NCBI GenBank assembly: GCA_963665265.2
Contig: OY762224.2
Location: 2,852,001-2,916,000, forward strand
DNA: 64,000 bases
Reading direction: 5' to 3'
DNA from: CAXXHQ01 sp963665265
Lineage (GTDB): Bacteria; Planctomycetota; Planctomycetia; Pirellulales; Thermoguttaceae
Made by a program: the position numbers and the translations under genes. How positions within the stretch are numbered: the stretch's first letter is position 1; each line of letters opens with the position of its first letter. Positions 8,864 to 16,707 of the stretch are shown here, one piece after another. The notes under the pieces were generated by a model that saw nothing but the letters and a program-made list of their open reading frames with translations, did not search any database and was not told the origin of the DNA.

Positions 8864-10288
8864 ATGCACGGACGGACCCAGATATGGCTAGCCTGGATGC
8901 TGGCCGCAGCTCTATGCTGCGGAATGAGCGGCATCTCCCAGGCGCAGTATGTAGCGACTGACGAGGCGTCGTTCGGTTATCAAACCGCGAACGCCAACCA
9001 GTCGGTTCCCGCCACGGAAACGGCGATGGAGTCGACCGAAGGGACTTTCGTCTCCGCGCCCGCCGGAGACGCCGATTTGGCGAAAAGAATCGCTGACTTG
9101 GAGAAGTCCATCAAGAAGATGGACGAAAAAGCGGCGGCGGATAAGAAGGCGGCGGCCGGCAAGTTCAGCACGGCGGTCGGCGGACGCTTCTATTGGGACA
9201 CGGCGGCGTTTACTCAGGACGCGATCGACAAGGCTCGCGTTAACGAGAAGAACGGCACCGAATTCCGCCAACTTCGTTTGAACGCAAGCGGAGCGGGCTT
9301 CGACGTTATGAAATATAAAGTCGAAGTCGATTTCGCGGGCGAAGCGGTAGTCGCGAAGGACGTATACTTCGCAGTCACCGATTTGCCGATCGTCCAGAAC
9401 GTTCAAGTCGGCCATTTCAAAGAGCCGTTTAGTTTGGACGAATTGACTCCGGACCAATACGATATGTTCATGGAACGCTCGACGGGCGGCGGATTGATCG
9501 CCCCTTCGCGTCACATGGGCGTAATGGCCTACGGCAATAATGAAGCCGAGACGGCGACCTACGCCATCGGCGGTTTCGCAGAAAAGGCCGGAGCAGGCAT
9601 CGTTCAAGACGACGATCTTGGCGGAGCGCTCACAATGCGAGCCACCTACCTGCCGTGGTACGACGAAGCCACCGAAGGTCGCGGTTTGCTGCATTTGGGC
9701 GCCGCTTATAGCTACCGCGATCCGTTCCAAAGCAAATATTCGATGAGCTATCGTCCTGAATCGCATTTAGCGACCGCGATCACGCCGACCGCGATGACCG
9801 ACGTGAACGAACGTAACATGCTCGGGACGGAATTGGCTTTCGTCTACGGTCCGTTCAGCGTTCAGTCCGAATATATGCTCAACGCCATTAACCGTAGCGC
9901 GCACTCCGACGCTCAGATTAACAGCGCTTACGTCGAAGTAAGCTACTTCCTTACAGGCGAGAATCGTCCGTACAATCGCAAGTCGGGCGTGTTTGATCGT
10001 GTTAAGCCCTACGAAAACTTCTTCCGCGTTCGTGATGAAGACGGAAACGTTTACATGGGCAAAGGCGCTTGGGAACTTAAGTACCGCTATTCTTACTTAG
10101 ATTGCTACGACGGCGGAGCGATTGCGGGCGGATCGACCGTCGGCGACAACACCTTCGGCGTAAACTGGTACTTGAACCCCTACACCCGCGTGATGGCCGA
10201 ATACGTTCACTCCGGCATTAATCGGTTTGGCGGTGCCGGCGAAGGCGACTTGAACATCGTTCAAGTGCGAGCGCAGATCGATTTCTAA
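8864..10288 (+). CDS. Outer-membrane porin, phosphate-selective porin O/P type
   Basis: Predicted beta-barrel channel of the outer membrane, 474 residues. The start at ATG 8864 is chosen over an in-frame ATG at 8822 because it is preceded by AGGGGAAA and opens a signal peptide (MHGRTQIWLAWMLAAALCCG, cleavage after SQA). A short coiled coil (DLADLEKSIKKMDEK-like, about residues 75-110) follows, as in trimeric porins of this type, then a run of alternating amphipathic strands. The segment FRQLRLNASG...YKVEVDFAG...VGHFKEPFSLDELT is characteristic of the porin O/P family in planctomycetes. The protein ends in an aromatic C-terminal residue (QIDF), the usual outer-membrane insertion signal. Substrate specificity cannot be read from sequence; phosphate selectivity is only the family name. 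Confidence 0.88.
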   Translation: MHGRTQIWLAWMLAAALCCGMSGISQAQYVATDEASFGYQTANANQSVPATETAMESTEGTFVSAPAGDADLAKRIADLEKSIKKMDEKAAADKKAAAGKFSTAVGGRFYWDTAAFTQDAIDKARVNEKNGTEFRQLRLNASGAGFDVMKYKVEVDFAGEAVVAKDVYFAVTDLPIVQNVQVGHFKEPFSLDELTPDQYDMFMERSTGGGLIAPSRHMGVMAYGNNEAETATYAIGGFAEKAGAGIVQDDDLGGALTMRATYLPWYDEATEGRGLLHLGAAYSYRDPFQSKYSMSYRPESHLATAITPTAMTDVNERNMLGTELAFVYGPFSVQSEYMLNAINRSAHSDAQINSAYVEVSYFLTGENRPYNRKSGVFDRVKPYENFFRVRDEDGNVYMGKGAWELKYRYSYLDCYDGGAIAGGSTVGDNTFGVNWYLNPYTRVMAEYVHSGINRFGGAGEGDLNIVQVRAQIDF

Positions 10289-10370
10289 GAAATCGAGCAC
10301 GTTCGCAAATGTTGATCGCGTAAATTTATGAAATGTCCGCGCTCACGAGCGCGTATTCTATGGAGATAAA

Positions 10371-11006
10371 ATGATGAGAACCTTACTGCTATCGATGGCG
10401 ATCGGCCTCATGTTGGCCAATGCCGCGACGGCTTTTGACGGGGGCGGAGTCCCCGGCGCTTGCGTCGAAACTAAAGGCGCGCCGACCTGCTGTGCGAGTT
10501 GCGGTTGCAACTCGCCCTGTGAGAAATCTTGCCAAGTCGTTTGCGAAATGAAAGAAGTGAAGAAGACCGTTTGGGTCGTTCACTGCGAAGAGTTCGCTCC
10601 TCTCCTTCCGCAATGCAAGCATTGCTGCGAAGAAGAAGGATGCACCGCATGCACCGCCGAAAAACCGCAACCCGTTTGCCAGACTTGCCAAGGCTGCAAC
10701 GGCAAAAACTGCGGACCCTGCGCCGCTTTGGAAAATCGCGAATATGTTACGCCGAAATGCGGCAAAATTCGCGATAAAAAGACGCTTGAGAAAAAAGAAA
10801 TCACGTGCAAGGTTCCGGTATATAAGTCGGTCGTGACTTATTCATGCTCGGGTTGCAGCGGCGGGGAAAAAGCTCCGCAACAGCAAAGCGCTCCGGCTGC
10901 GAAACCCGCTCCGGCGCCTGCCCCGGCTCCCGAAGCTCCGTTGCCCAAAACGACTCAAGCGGCTCCTTTGCCCCCGGTCGTCGGCACCGCCTACGTGACT
11001 CGCTAA
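10371..11006 (+). CDS. Cysteine- and proline-rich exported protein
   Basis: 211 residues with an N-terminal signal peptide (MMRTLLLSMAIGLMLANAATA). I count 23 cysteines, mostly in CC, CxC and CxxC groups between residues 30 and 165, followed by a Pro/Ala-rich tail (PAPAPAPAPEAP) that ends in AYVTR. The pattern EKKEITCKVPVYKSVVTYSC resembles a motif I associate with secreted planctomycete proteins of unknown function. It follows the porin by 82 bases on the same strand and has its own ribosome site GGAG at about 10360. It could be a disulfide-linked envelope component; planctomycete walls have classically been described as rich in cysteine and proline, but the link for this gene is inference. 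Confidence 0.75.
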   Translation: MMRTLLLSMAIGLMLANAATAFDGGGVPGACVETKGAPTCCASCGCNSPCEKSCQVVCEMKEVKKTVWVVHCEEFAPLLPQCKHCCEEEGCTACTAEKPQPVCQTCQGCNGKNCGPCAALENREYVTPKCGKIRDKKTLEKKEITCKVPVYKSVVTYSCSGCSGGEKAPQQQSAPAAKPAPAPAPAPEAPLPKTTQAAPLPPVVGTAYVTR

Positions 11007-11111
11007 TCCTTTAGCGATCGATTGAAATATTGTCCGCCCTGCTCGCCGATACTCCGAGGCGAAATAGCGGCGGAAGACAGTTTCCTTTGTGACTCCTAGT
11101 GTGCGACAACT

Positions 11112-11153
11112 CCCAGGCCGGCGCCCTCCGTCGTCGGCCTGATTTATTTCTTG
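11112..11153 (+). terminator. Intrinsic terminator after the Cys/Pro-rich gene
   Basis: Stem CAGGCCG (11114-11120) pairs with CGGCCTG (11135-11141), followed by ATTTATTTCTT. It is placed about 108 bases after the stop at 11006 and abuts the stop of the convergent redoxin/NHL gene. Confidence 0.6.
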
Positions 11154-12805
11154 GCCGCTTCATGCGTTTTTTCGCCGTCGTCGGGAAACCGCATCGTTAA
11201 CGATGCGACCGTTCGTTTGCGCAGGTCATACACCTTGATCGCGTGACGGTTTGTGTCCGCGATAAAAAGCTTATCGCCCGCAATTGAGACGCCGCTCGGC
11301 TCGTCCAAAGATTCCGCGTCTCCTTCTTGTCCGCGTTTGCCGAAAAGCGTTCGGGCGCTCCCCGTTTTCGCGTCGACAATCTTTACCTTATCGTTATAGG
11401 CGTCGGCAACGTATATGAAACCGTCTTTGAAGGAGACGTCGAGCGGATGCTGCAATTTGGCGACGTCGGCCGGGCCGTCAACGTCGCCGAACGTGAAGAG
11501 CCTCGCCTGTGCGAGCTTCGAGGTTCCTAAAACTGTGCGAACTTTTCCGCGTTGGTCGAAAGGAACTGCGCGAATGGAGCTCCCCTCGGGATCAGCGACG
11601 TATAGATTCGCGTCGTCGCCGGTTAGACCGCTTGGCTGTGCGAATGACGAAGCGCCTGGTTCATAAGGACGAGCGCCGAGCCGCGCGCCGTCAACGATGT
11701 CTTCAGCTCCGTTTCCCGCAAAAACGGATATGGCGTCCCCCTCGATTCTCATTGTCCAAATCTGGTGCGGCCCGGCCATGGCAATGTACATCTCTTCGCC
11801 CCGGACGAACAACGCCCAAGGACTATTCAAGGCTGTTTTTAAAGGCGGGTAGCGTTTCTCCGGCGAGAGCGGCGTTCGATTCTGCTTTCCCGTTCCGGCG
11901 ACGGTCGAGACTGTGCGATTGTTCAGATCGATTTTCCGAATCAAGTGATTGCCGGCGTCGGCCACGAACAGAAAGTCGCCGCTTAAAGCCATCCCTTGCG
12001 GATTGTTAAAAGTCGCGGAAGAGTAGGGGCCGTCCACGGCCATTTCAGCGCTTCGACCGGAAGGCGAAACCGCTCCGCCGATCACCTCACTCACTTTTCC
12101 GTCAAAGTCCGTGATGAGAACGCGATCGTTTCCCGAGTCAGCGATGAACAAGCGTTGGGCTTTGTCGTCGGCGAGGACTTTGCCGGGATATCGGAGGCGT
12201 GAGGCGTCTCGCTCGACTGATTTAGCCAAAGCCGGACGCGGCTGAATGTCAAGTTCGCCCTTTTTTTTATAGTAAGCGACGGCCTGACGGATAACCTCGT
12301 TAATATCTTCGAATGAGGCTTCGCCGCTCTTCCCCCAGATGGCGTCGCCTTGAGGATCAATTAGGATCAAGGTCGGCCAGGCGCGTACCTCGAAGGAATT
12401 CCAGACTTCAAAACTTGCGTCGTTTAGGACGGGATGCTCGATTCCTAATCTCTTTATGGCCTGGGCGATTGCCTCGTCTTCTTTCTCGCTGTCAAATTTG
12501 CCCGAATGAACGCCAATCACGATAATCTCGTTTGGCCAACGCCGTTCTAGTTTTTTCAACTCGGGAATGACGTGCATGCAATTGATGCAGCCGAGCGTCC
12601 AGAAATCTATAAGCACAAGCTTCCCGCGGAGTTGAGCCGGACGTATTGCGCTTGGCGTGTTAATCCATTGGGCGTTATCGGGAAAATCGGGCGCACGAAC
12701 TCGCTGCGGAAACGGATTGTCCGACGCGGCCCTCGCGATATCGGAGTCGTAAGCTGTCATCGTCAATATGGAAACGAGTATGGAACTTCGGAGAAGATCA
12801 AGCAT
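11144..12805 (-). CDS. Exported thioredoxin-like/NHL-repeat protein (NHLRC2-like)
   Basis: 553 residues. A hydrophobic N-terminus (LLRSSILVSILTMTAYDSDIA region) precedes a thioredoxin-fold domain (about 35-190) with the redox motif C73-x-x-C76 in LIDFWTLGCINCMHVIPEL. The rest is a propeller of NHL repeats (for example VADDKAQRLFIADSGNDRVL, GFIYVADAYNDKV, DKLFIADTNRHAIKVYDL). The combination of a CINC redoxin domain with NHL repeats is that of the NHLRC2 family, found in animals and in several bacterial phyla. In bacteria the role is not established; a redox or protein-binding function outside the cytoplasm is inferred. The gene converges with the Cys-rich protein gene, a possible disulfide client, but that is speculation from position only. 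Confidence 0.88.
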   Translation of the reverse strand: MLDLLRSSILVSILTMTAYDSDIARAASDNPFPQRVRAPDFPDNAQWINTPSAIRPAQLRGKLVLIDFWTLGCINCMHVIPELKKLERRWPNEIIVIGVHSGKFDSEKEDEAIAQAIKRLGIEHPVLNDASFEVWNSFEVRAWPTLILIDPQGDAIWGKSGEASFEDINEVIRQAVAYYKKKGELDIQPRPALAKSVERDASRLRYPGKVLADDKAQRLFIADSGNDRVLITDFDGKVSEVIGGAVSPSGRSAEMAVDGPYSSATFNNPQGMALSGDFLFVADAGNHLIRKIDLNNRTVSTVAGTGKQNRTPLSPEKRYPPLKTALNSPWALFVRGEEMYIAMAGPHQIWTMRIEGDAISVFAGNGAEDIVDGARLGARPYEPGASSFAQPSGLTGDDANLYVADPEGSSIRAVPFDQRGKVRTVLGTSKLAQARLFTFGDVDGPADVAKLQHPLDVSFKDGFIYVADAYNDKVKIVDAKTGSARTLFGKRGQEGDAESLDEPSGVSIAGDKLFIADTNRHAIKVYDLRKRTVASLTMRFPDDGEKTHEAAKK

Positions 12806-13308
12806 TACGCAATTTCCAAAAATGCCGCCGCCGGCATTGAATCGCCGAACGTCCGGGGGGAAGCGTCTTTTCAGGGAACGGGTTGCGTTACTGGAAATTG
12901 TTCACCGCCGGATGCGGAAAGTCAACATGACCGAGAACAACCGAAAATGGCGATTTTCTTGTGAAATATCTTCCGTCGAGACGTGTCGGCATCCGTCGCC
13001 GATGACGCCCCCCGGTAGATTTGCGCGAAATCGGGTTTTCGCCTAATCTAACCTTTTGGGGAGCCCCGAAAATGCGTACAATTGTCCTGATGAGTTTATG
13101 CGGTTGATGAACCGTTCCGAGACTTAAGCGACTCGTTTGCCTTGGCTTGGAAATTGCGGAAAATCCTGATTCCCTAGTGCGATCTTACTCCCGGCGTCAA
13201 TCCGCTTGCCGAGTGTGCATAGGTAAAGATCATTTGCCGCATCAGCATCGATAAATCCGAAGAACGCCGCTCCTTTTCCCCCGCTTCTGATGGCTTGATT
13301 TTAACAAT
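12806..13308. other. Intergenic region between divergent redoxin/NHL and histidine kinase genes
   Basis: About 500 bases without a supported gene; it must contain both promoters. A short interrupted palindrome (TTTTGGGG-AG-CCCCGAAAA, 13054-13072) is present. Nothing else stands out. Confidence 0.45.
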
Positions 13309-16300
13309 ATGAACGCACTTGTTTTTGGCGCATCGTCGGCTTGGCAACGAAGACTCATCGCCGTTTTGGAACGCCGTGGATACTTCTTACATTTTTTTGA
13401 TTCTCGTTCCGATTTCTTCGAGGCCTTTCATTCGTTTTCGGCGCCGATCGTCGTCATATGCGACGAATCCGCTGAGCGAAATGAGCGTCTCAGCGTCCTG
13501 CAAGCGCTGCGACTAACGCCCGCTCCGCGCTCGCCCTTTGTTCTGATCGGAGTCGCCATGCCGTCAGGCGGCTTTCTTAAGGATTACGTTGACTCAGGCG
13601 CGGACGACTTTTTTCTAGAAACGGACGATGACGATTCTTGGGCCGCGCGTTTTTTCGCCGCGGAGTGCCGCGTAAGGGGCGTCGACGGAGAAGCCCAGGC
13701 GTTGCCTCCGCCTGTCATCATGAGGGATCATGACTTCCCTTTCGGCATGTTTCGCACTATTCCCGAAGGTCGGATGATTTTCGCCAATCAGGCTCTCGCC
13801 GACATGCTTGGTTACGATTCTTGCGAGGAATTGAAAAAATTGGATCTCGCTCGGGATCTTTACCTCCGAGCGGAGGATCGCGAGCACATGTTGCGAGTTG
13901 TGCCGGAGACGGTGAACGGAGTGGACGTCGATTTGAAGCGAAAGGACGGGTCCGTATTCACGGCGCGCGTCTCTGGTCGGAAAATTTTTGACAAGGACGG
14001 TAAATTCCGCTACATGGAAGGGATCATATTTGACGTGAGCGGCGAAAAACGCGCGCTTGACTTATTGAAATTGCAGCGGGATTTAAACGCTTCGCTGGCG
14101 GCGGCCGACGACGCCTCCTCTTTGTTGAATGCGGTTCTGGAATACGCCACGACCATCAATGAAATCGATTGCGGCGGCATTTATTTGGTCGAGGAAGATA
14201 GCGGCGATCTCGTTCTTGCGGCTTCAAAAGGTAATTCGGAAAGGTTTATAACCTCCGTCTCGCGTATTGAACGCGCTATTTACGAAAAAAACGGCATGCC
14301 TTTCCAAAAGACGCTCATATTGCACGGCGGCGAATATGCGGAGCCGTATCGCACTGAGAACGTCGCCGAAGGTTTGCGAGCGACGATAGTGGCTCCTATC
14401 TTAGTCGAAGGTAAACTGATTGCCACATTAAGCCTTGGATCGAGAATTTTCGACTTCTTACCCCCCATCGCGATACAGACAATTGAATCGATCGCTCTCC
14501 GAGTCGGCGGCGGCTTGGCCCGCGCGCAGGCCGAAGAAAATATGCGAACCGCCGAACGCAATTTGTTCGCAATGTTTCATTCCCTCGACGATATGGTCTT
14601 CATAGTTCGGCAGGCGGACGCCACCGTCTTGCAGGTTAATCAAGCGGTGAAAAATATATTGGGATATTCTCGCAAAGACCTTATCGGAAATCCTGTCGAC
14701 GTTTTTCATGTTCCCGCGAACGTGCCCGGCGTTCGATCCCGTCTGAAGCACATTCCGGTTACGGGCTCGCGTCTTAGCGACTTGCCCCTTGTGGCGAAGG
14801 ACGGCGCTATCATTCCAGTTGAAACGCGATTGACCTATGGTAAATGGGACGGGGAAGACGTCGTTTTCGCCGTCGTCCGCGATCAACGCGAAAAACGTCG
14901 AGTCCAAGTCGCCTTGCATGAAAGCGAAGCTAGATATCGCGCCATCGTCGAAAATGCGGCCACAGGCGTGGCTCTTGGCGACGTGCATGGAAATTATCTT
15001 GAAGTGAACGCCGTTTTGGCCGATATGCTCGGCCGAAAGCCGGAAGAAATCGCGGGAAAACATTATTCCCTCTTCACGCACCCTGACGACGTTTTTCAAC
15101 AAGAAAAACGAATGGAGGAGTTGTTCTCCGGTAGAGCGGACTACGTTCAAATTGAAAAACGGTACATTCGACCTGATGGGTCTTCGATTTGGGCGAGAGT
15201 GAGCAATTCTCTGCTTCGCGACTCGGACGGTAACCCGACGTACGGAGTCATCATCGTCGAAAACATTGACGCTCGTAAACGCGCCGAGCAGGCGTTGCAA
15301 AAATCCGAGGCGCGACTGCGCCGGCTGATCGAATCGCTTCCCGACCTCGTCGTCACGCTCGAAGCGGACGGTGCGATCAAGTACCTCAATCAACCGCAGC
15401 GAAGCGCTACGGCCGAAAAAGTGCAAGGCCGAAGCGCTTTTGATTTCATAGCCGTGAAGGATTTGGCGGCGGCTCACAAAAACTTGGAACGCTGCGTCTC
15501 CGAAAAGACCATGCAATGCGTTCAAGTGCAGGACAAAAACGGCGATTGGTGGGATTGTCGCGTCGTTCCGATGGGAGACGATGACGAAACGAACGAATAC
15601 CTCGCCATTTGCGCGGTAATTACCGAGAGCAAAACCGCCGCCGATCGCATCCGCGAAAGCGAGGCGAAGCTTCGCAGCCTCTTCGACAATTTGCCCGATA
15701 TGGTGTTTCTCCTTTCCAACGTCGAAGGCGAAATTATTTTCACGAACCGAGAGCGTCATAGCGTTTCCGGCGAAATTATTTGCGGAACTTCTTTCCTTGA
15801 TTATCTACGCGACGAGAATTTGGATTTTACTCGCGAAGCGCTGCGAAAGGCGTTCAAAGAAAATCTCGTGCAAACTGGAGAGGCGGCCGACGTTTTTGGA
15901 CGGTATTGGGCCTGTAGCCTCGTCCCGATCGTCAAAAACGACGTGGTGGCGTATGTTATGGCCATTTGCACCGACGTTACCGAGCAACGCCTTGCCGACG
16001 AAGCGCTGCGAGAGGAGCAACTCCTCTTGCGCCGACTTATCGATCTACACGAGCGAGATCGTCAATTAATCGCTTACGAAATTCACGACGGTTTGGCGCA
16101 GTTGCTTACCGCCGCCCGTTTTCATATGGAAAGCTTTTGCCGGGAAGAGGAGGATGGACGCACTTTGTCCCAAAAAGACTTGTATGTCGCCCTTGAGCTA
16201 ATCGGACAAAGCGTTGACGAGACTCGCCGACTGATTAGCGGCATTCGGCCTCCGATTCTCGACGAAGCGGGCGTCGTCGACGCCGTCGATTATTTGATTT

Positions 16301-16683
16301 GCGAATGCCGACAGCGAAAAGGCATCGACATAATGTTTAAGCACGACGTTACTTTCCGCCGTTTAGCTCCCCCGCTCGAAACCGCCGTTTTTCGCATAGT
16401 TCAAGAATCGTTGAACAACGCCTGCAATCATAGCCAAAGCGATTTCGTGCGAGTGGAGCTCTCGCAGCACGACTCTTGCTTGAGAATTAAGATTCGCGAC
16501 GAAGGAATCGGCTTTAACCCCGCCGCCGTCGATTCCAGCCGTTTTGGATTGCGAGGAATTCGGGAACGCGCTCGATTGCTTGGCGGAATCGCCGACATCC
16601 AATCGGCCGAAGGGGACGGCACTTCTGTCCTCGTTGAGTTGCCTCTCGTCCCTCAACCTGCCGAGCATGAGGACTTAAATTAA
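13309..16683 (+). CDS. Multi-PAS/GAF sensor histidine kinase, NarL-partner (HisKA_3) type
   Basis: 1124 residues and no transmembrane segment, so probably a cytoplasmic sensor. Order of parts: a receiver-like N-terminal domain (1-125) that seems to be degenerate, PAS (about 135-250), GAF (about 265-400), then four PAS domains (about 410-540, 540-670, 670-790, 790-910), each with the usual linker (for example RYRAIVENAATGV, RRLIESLPDLVVTL). The dimerisation domain carries H926 in AYEIHDGLAQLL, typical of HisKA_3 kinases, followed by a HATPase domain (NNACNHSQSDFVRVEL, DEGIGFNP, FGLRGIRERARLLGG). It should autophosphorylate H926 and pass phosphate to a NarL/FixJ-type regulator. No such regulator is in the window, so it is an orphan here. 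No haem, flavin or other cofactor residue could be assigned. Confidence 0.9.
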   Translation: MNALVFGASSAWQRRLIAVLERRGYFLHFFDSRSDFFEAFHSFSAPIVVICDESAERNERLSVLQALRLTPAPRSPFVLIGVAMPSGGFLKDYVDSGADDFFLETDDDDSWAARFFAAECRVRGVDGEAQALPPPVIMRDHDFPFGMFRTIPEGRMIFANQALADMLGYDSCEELKKLDLARDLYLRAEDREHMLRVVPETVNGVDVDLKRKDGSVFTARVSGRKIFDKDGKFRYMEGIIFDVSGEKRALDLLKLQRDLNASLAAADDASSLLNAVLEYATTINEIDCGGIYLVEEDSGDLVLAASKGNSERFITSVSRIERAIYEKNGMPFQKTLILHGGEYAEPYRTENVAEGLRATIVAPILVEGKLIATLSLGSRIFDFLPPIAIQTIESIALRVGGGLARAQAEENMRTAERNLFAMFHSLDDMVFIVRQADATVLQVNQAVKNILGYSRKDLIGNPVDVFHVPANVPGVRSRLKHIPVTGSRLSDLPLVAKDGAIIPVETRLTYGKWDGEDVVFAVVRDQREKRRVQVALHESEARYRAIVENAATGVALGDVHGNYLEVNAVLADMLGRKPEEIAGKHYSLFTHPDDVFQQEKRMEELFSGRADYVQIEKRYIRPDGSSIWARVSNSLLRDSDGNPTYGVIIVENIDARKRAEQALQKSEARLRRLIESLPDLVVTLEADGAIKYLNQPQRSATAEKVQGRSAFDFIAVKDLAAAHKNLERCVSEKTMQCVQVQDKNGDWWDCRVVPMGDDDETNEYLAICAVITESKTAADRIRESEAKLRSLFDNLPDMVFLLSNVEGEIIFTNRERHSVSGEIICGTSFLDYLRDENLDFTREALRKAFKENLVQTGEAADVFGRYWACSLVPIVKNDVVAYVMAICTDVTEQRLADEALREEQLLLRRLIDLHERDRQLIAYEIHDGLAQLLTAARFHMESFCREEEDGRTLSQKDLYVALELIGQSVDETRRLISGIRPPILDEAGVVDAVDYLICECRQRKGIDIMFKHDVTFRRLAPPLETAVFRIVQESLNNACNHSQSDFVRVELSQHDSCLRIKIRDEGIGFNPAAVDSSRFGLRGIRERARLLGGIADIQSAEGDGTSVLVELPLVPQPAEHEDLN

Positions 16684-16707
16684 GCGAATGATTCGGTACG
16701 AAGATAT

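Noticed and set aside
8661..8891. Short frame overlapping the porin start
   Set aside because: No ribosome site and no conserved-looking sequence; better explained as porin leader.
8912..9766. Minus-strand frame of about 284 codons opposite the porin
   Set aside because: Antisense to a well supported porin; Arg/Val-rich composition without structure.
13054..13072. TTTTGGGG-AG-CCCCGAAAA palindrome upstream of the kinase
   Set aside because: Loop too small for a stable terminator and no matching copy elsewhere in the window; too weak to call an operator.
14458..15759. Minus-strand frame of about 433 codons opposite the histidine kinase
   Set aside because: The kinase frame has all its domain motifs; the opposite frame has none and is a codon-bias shadow.
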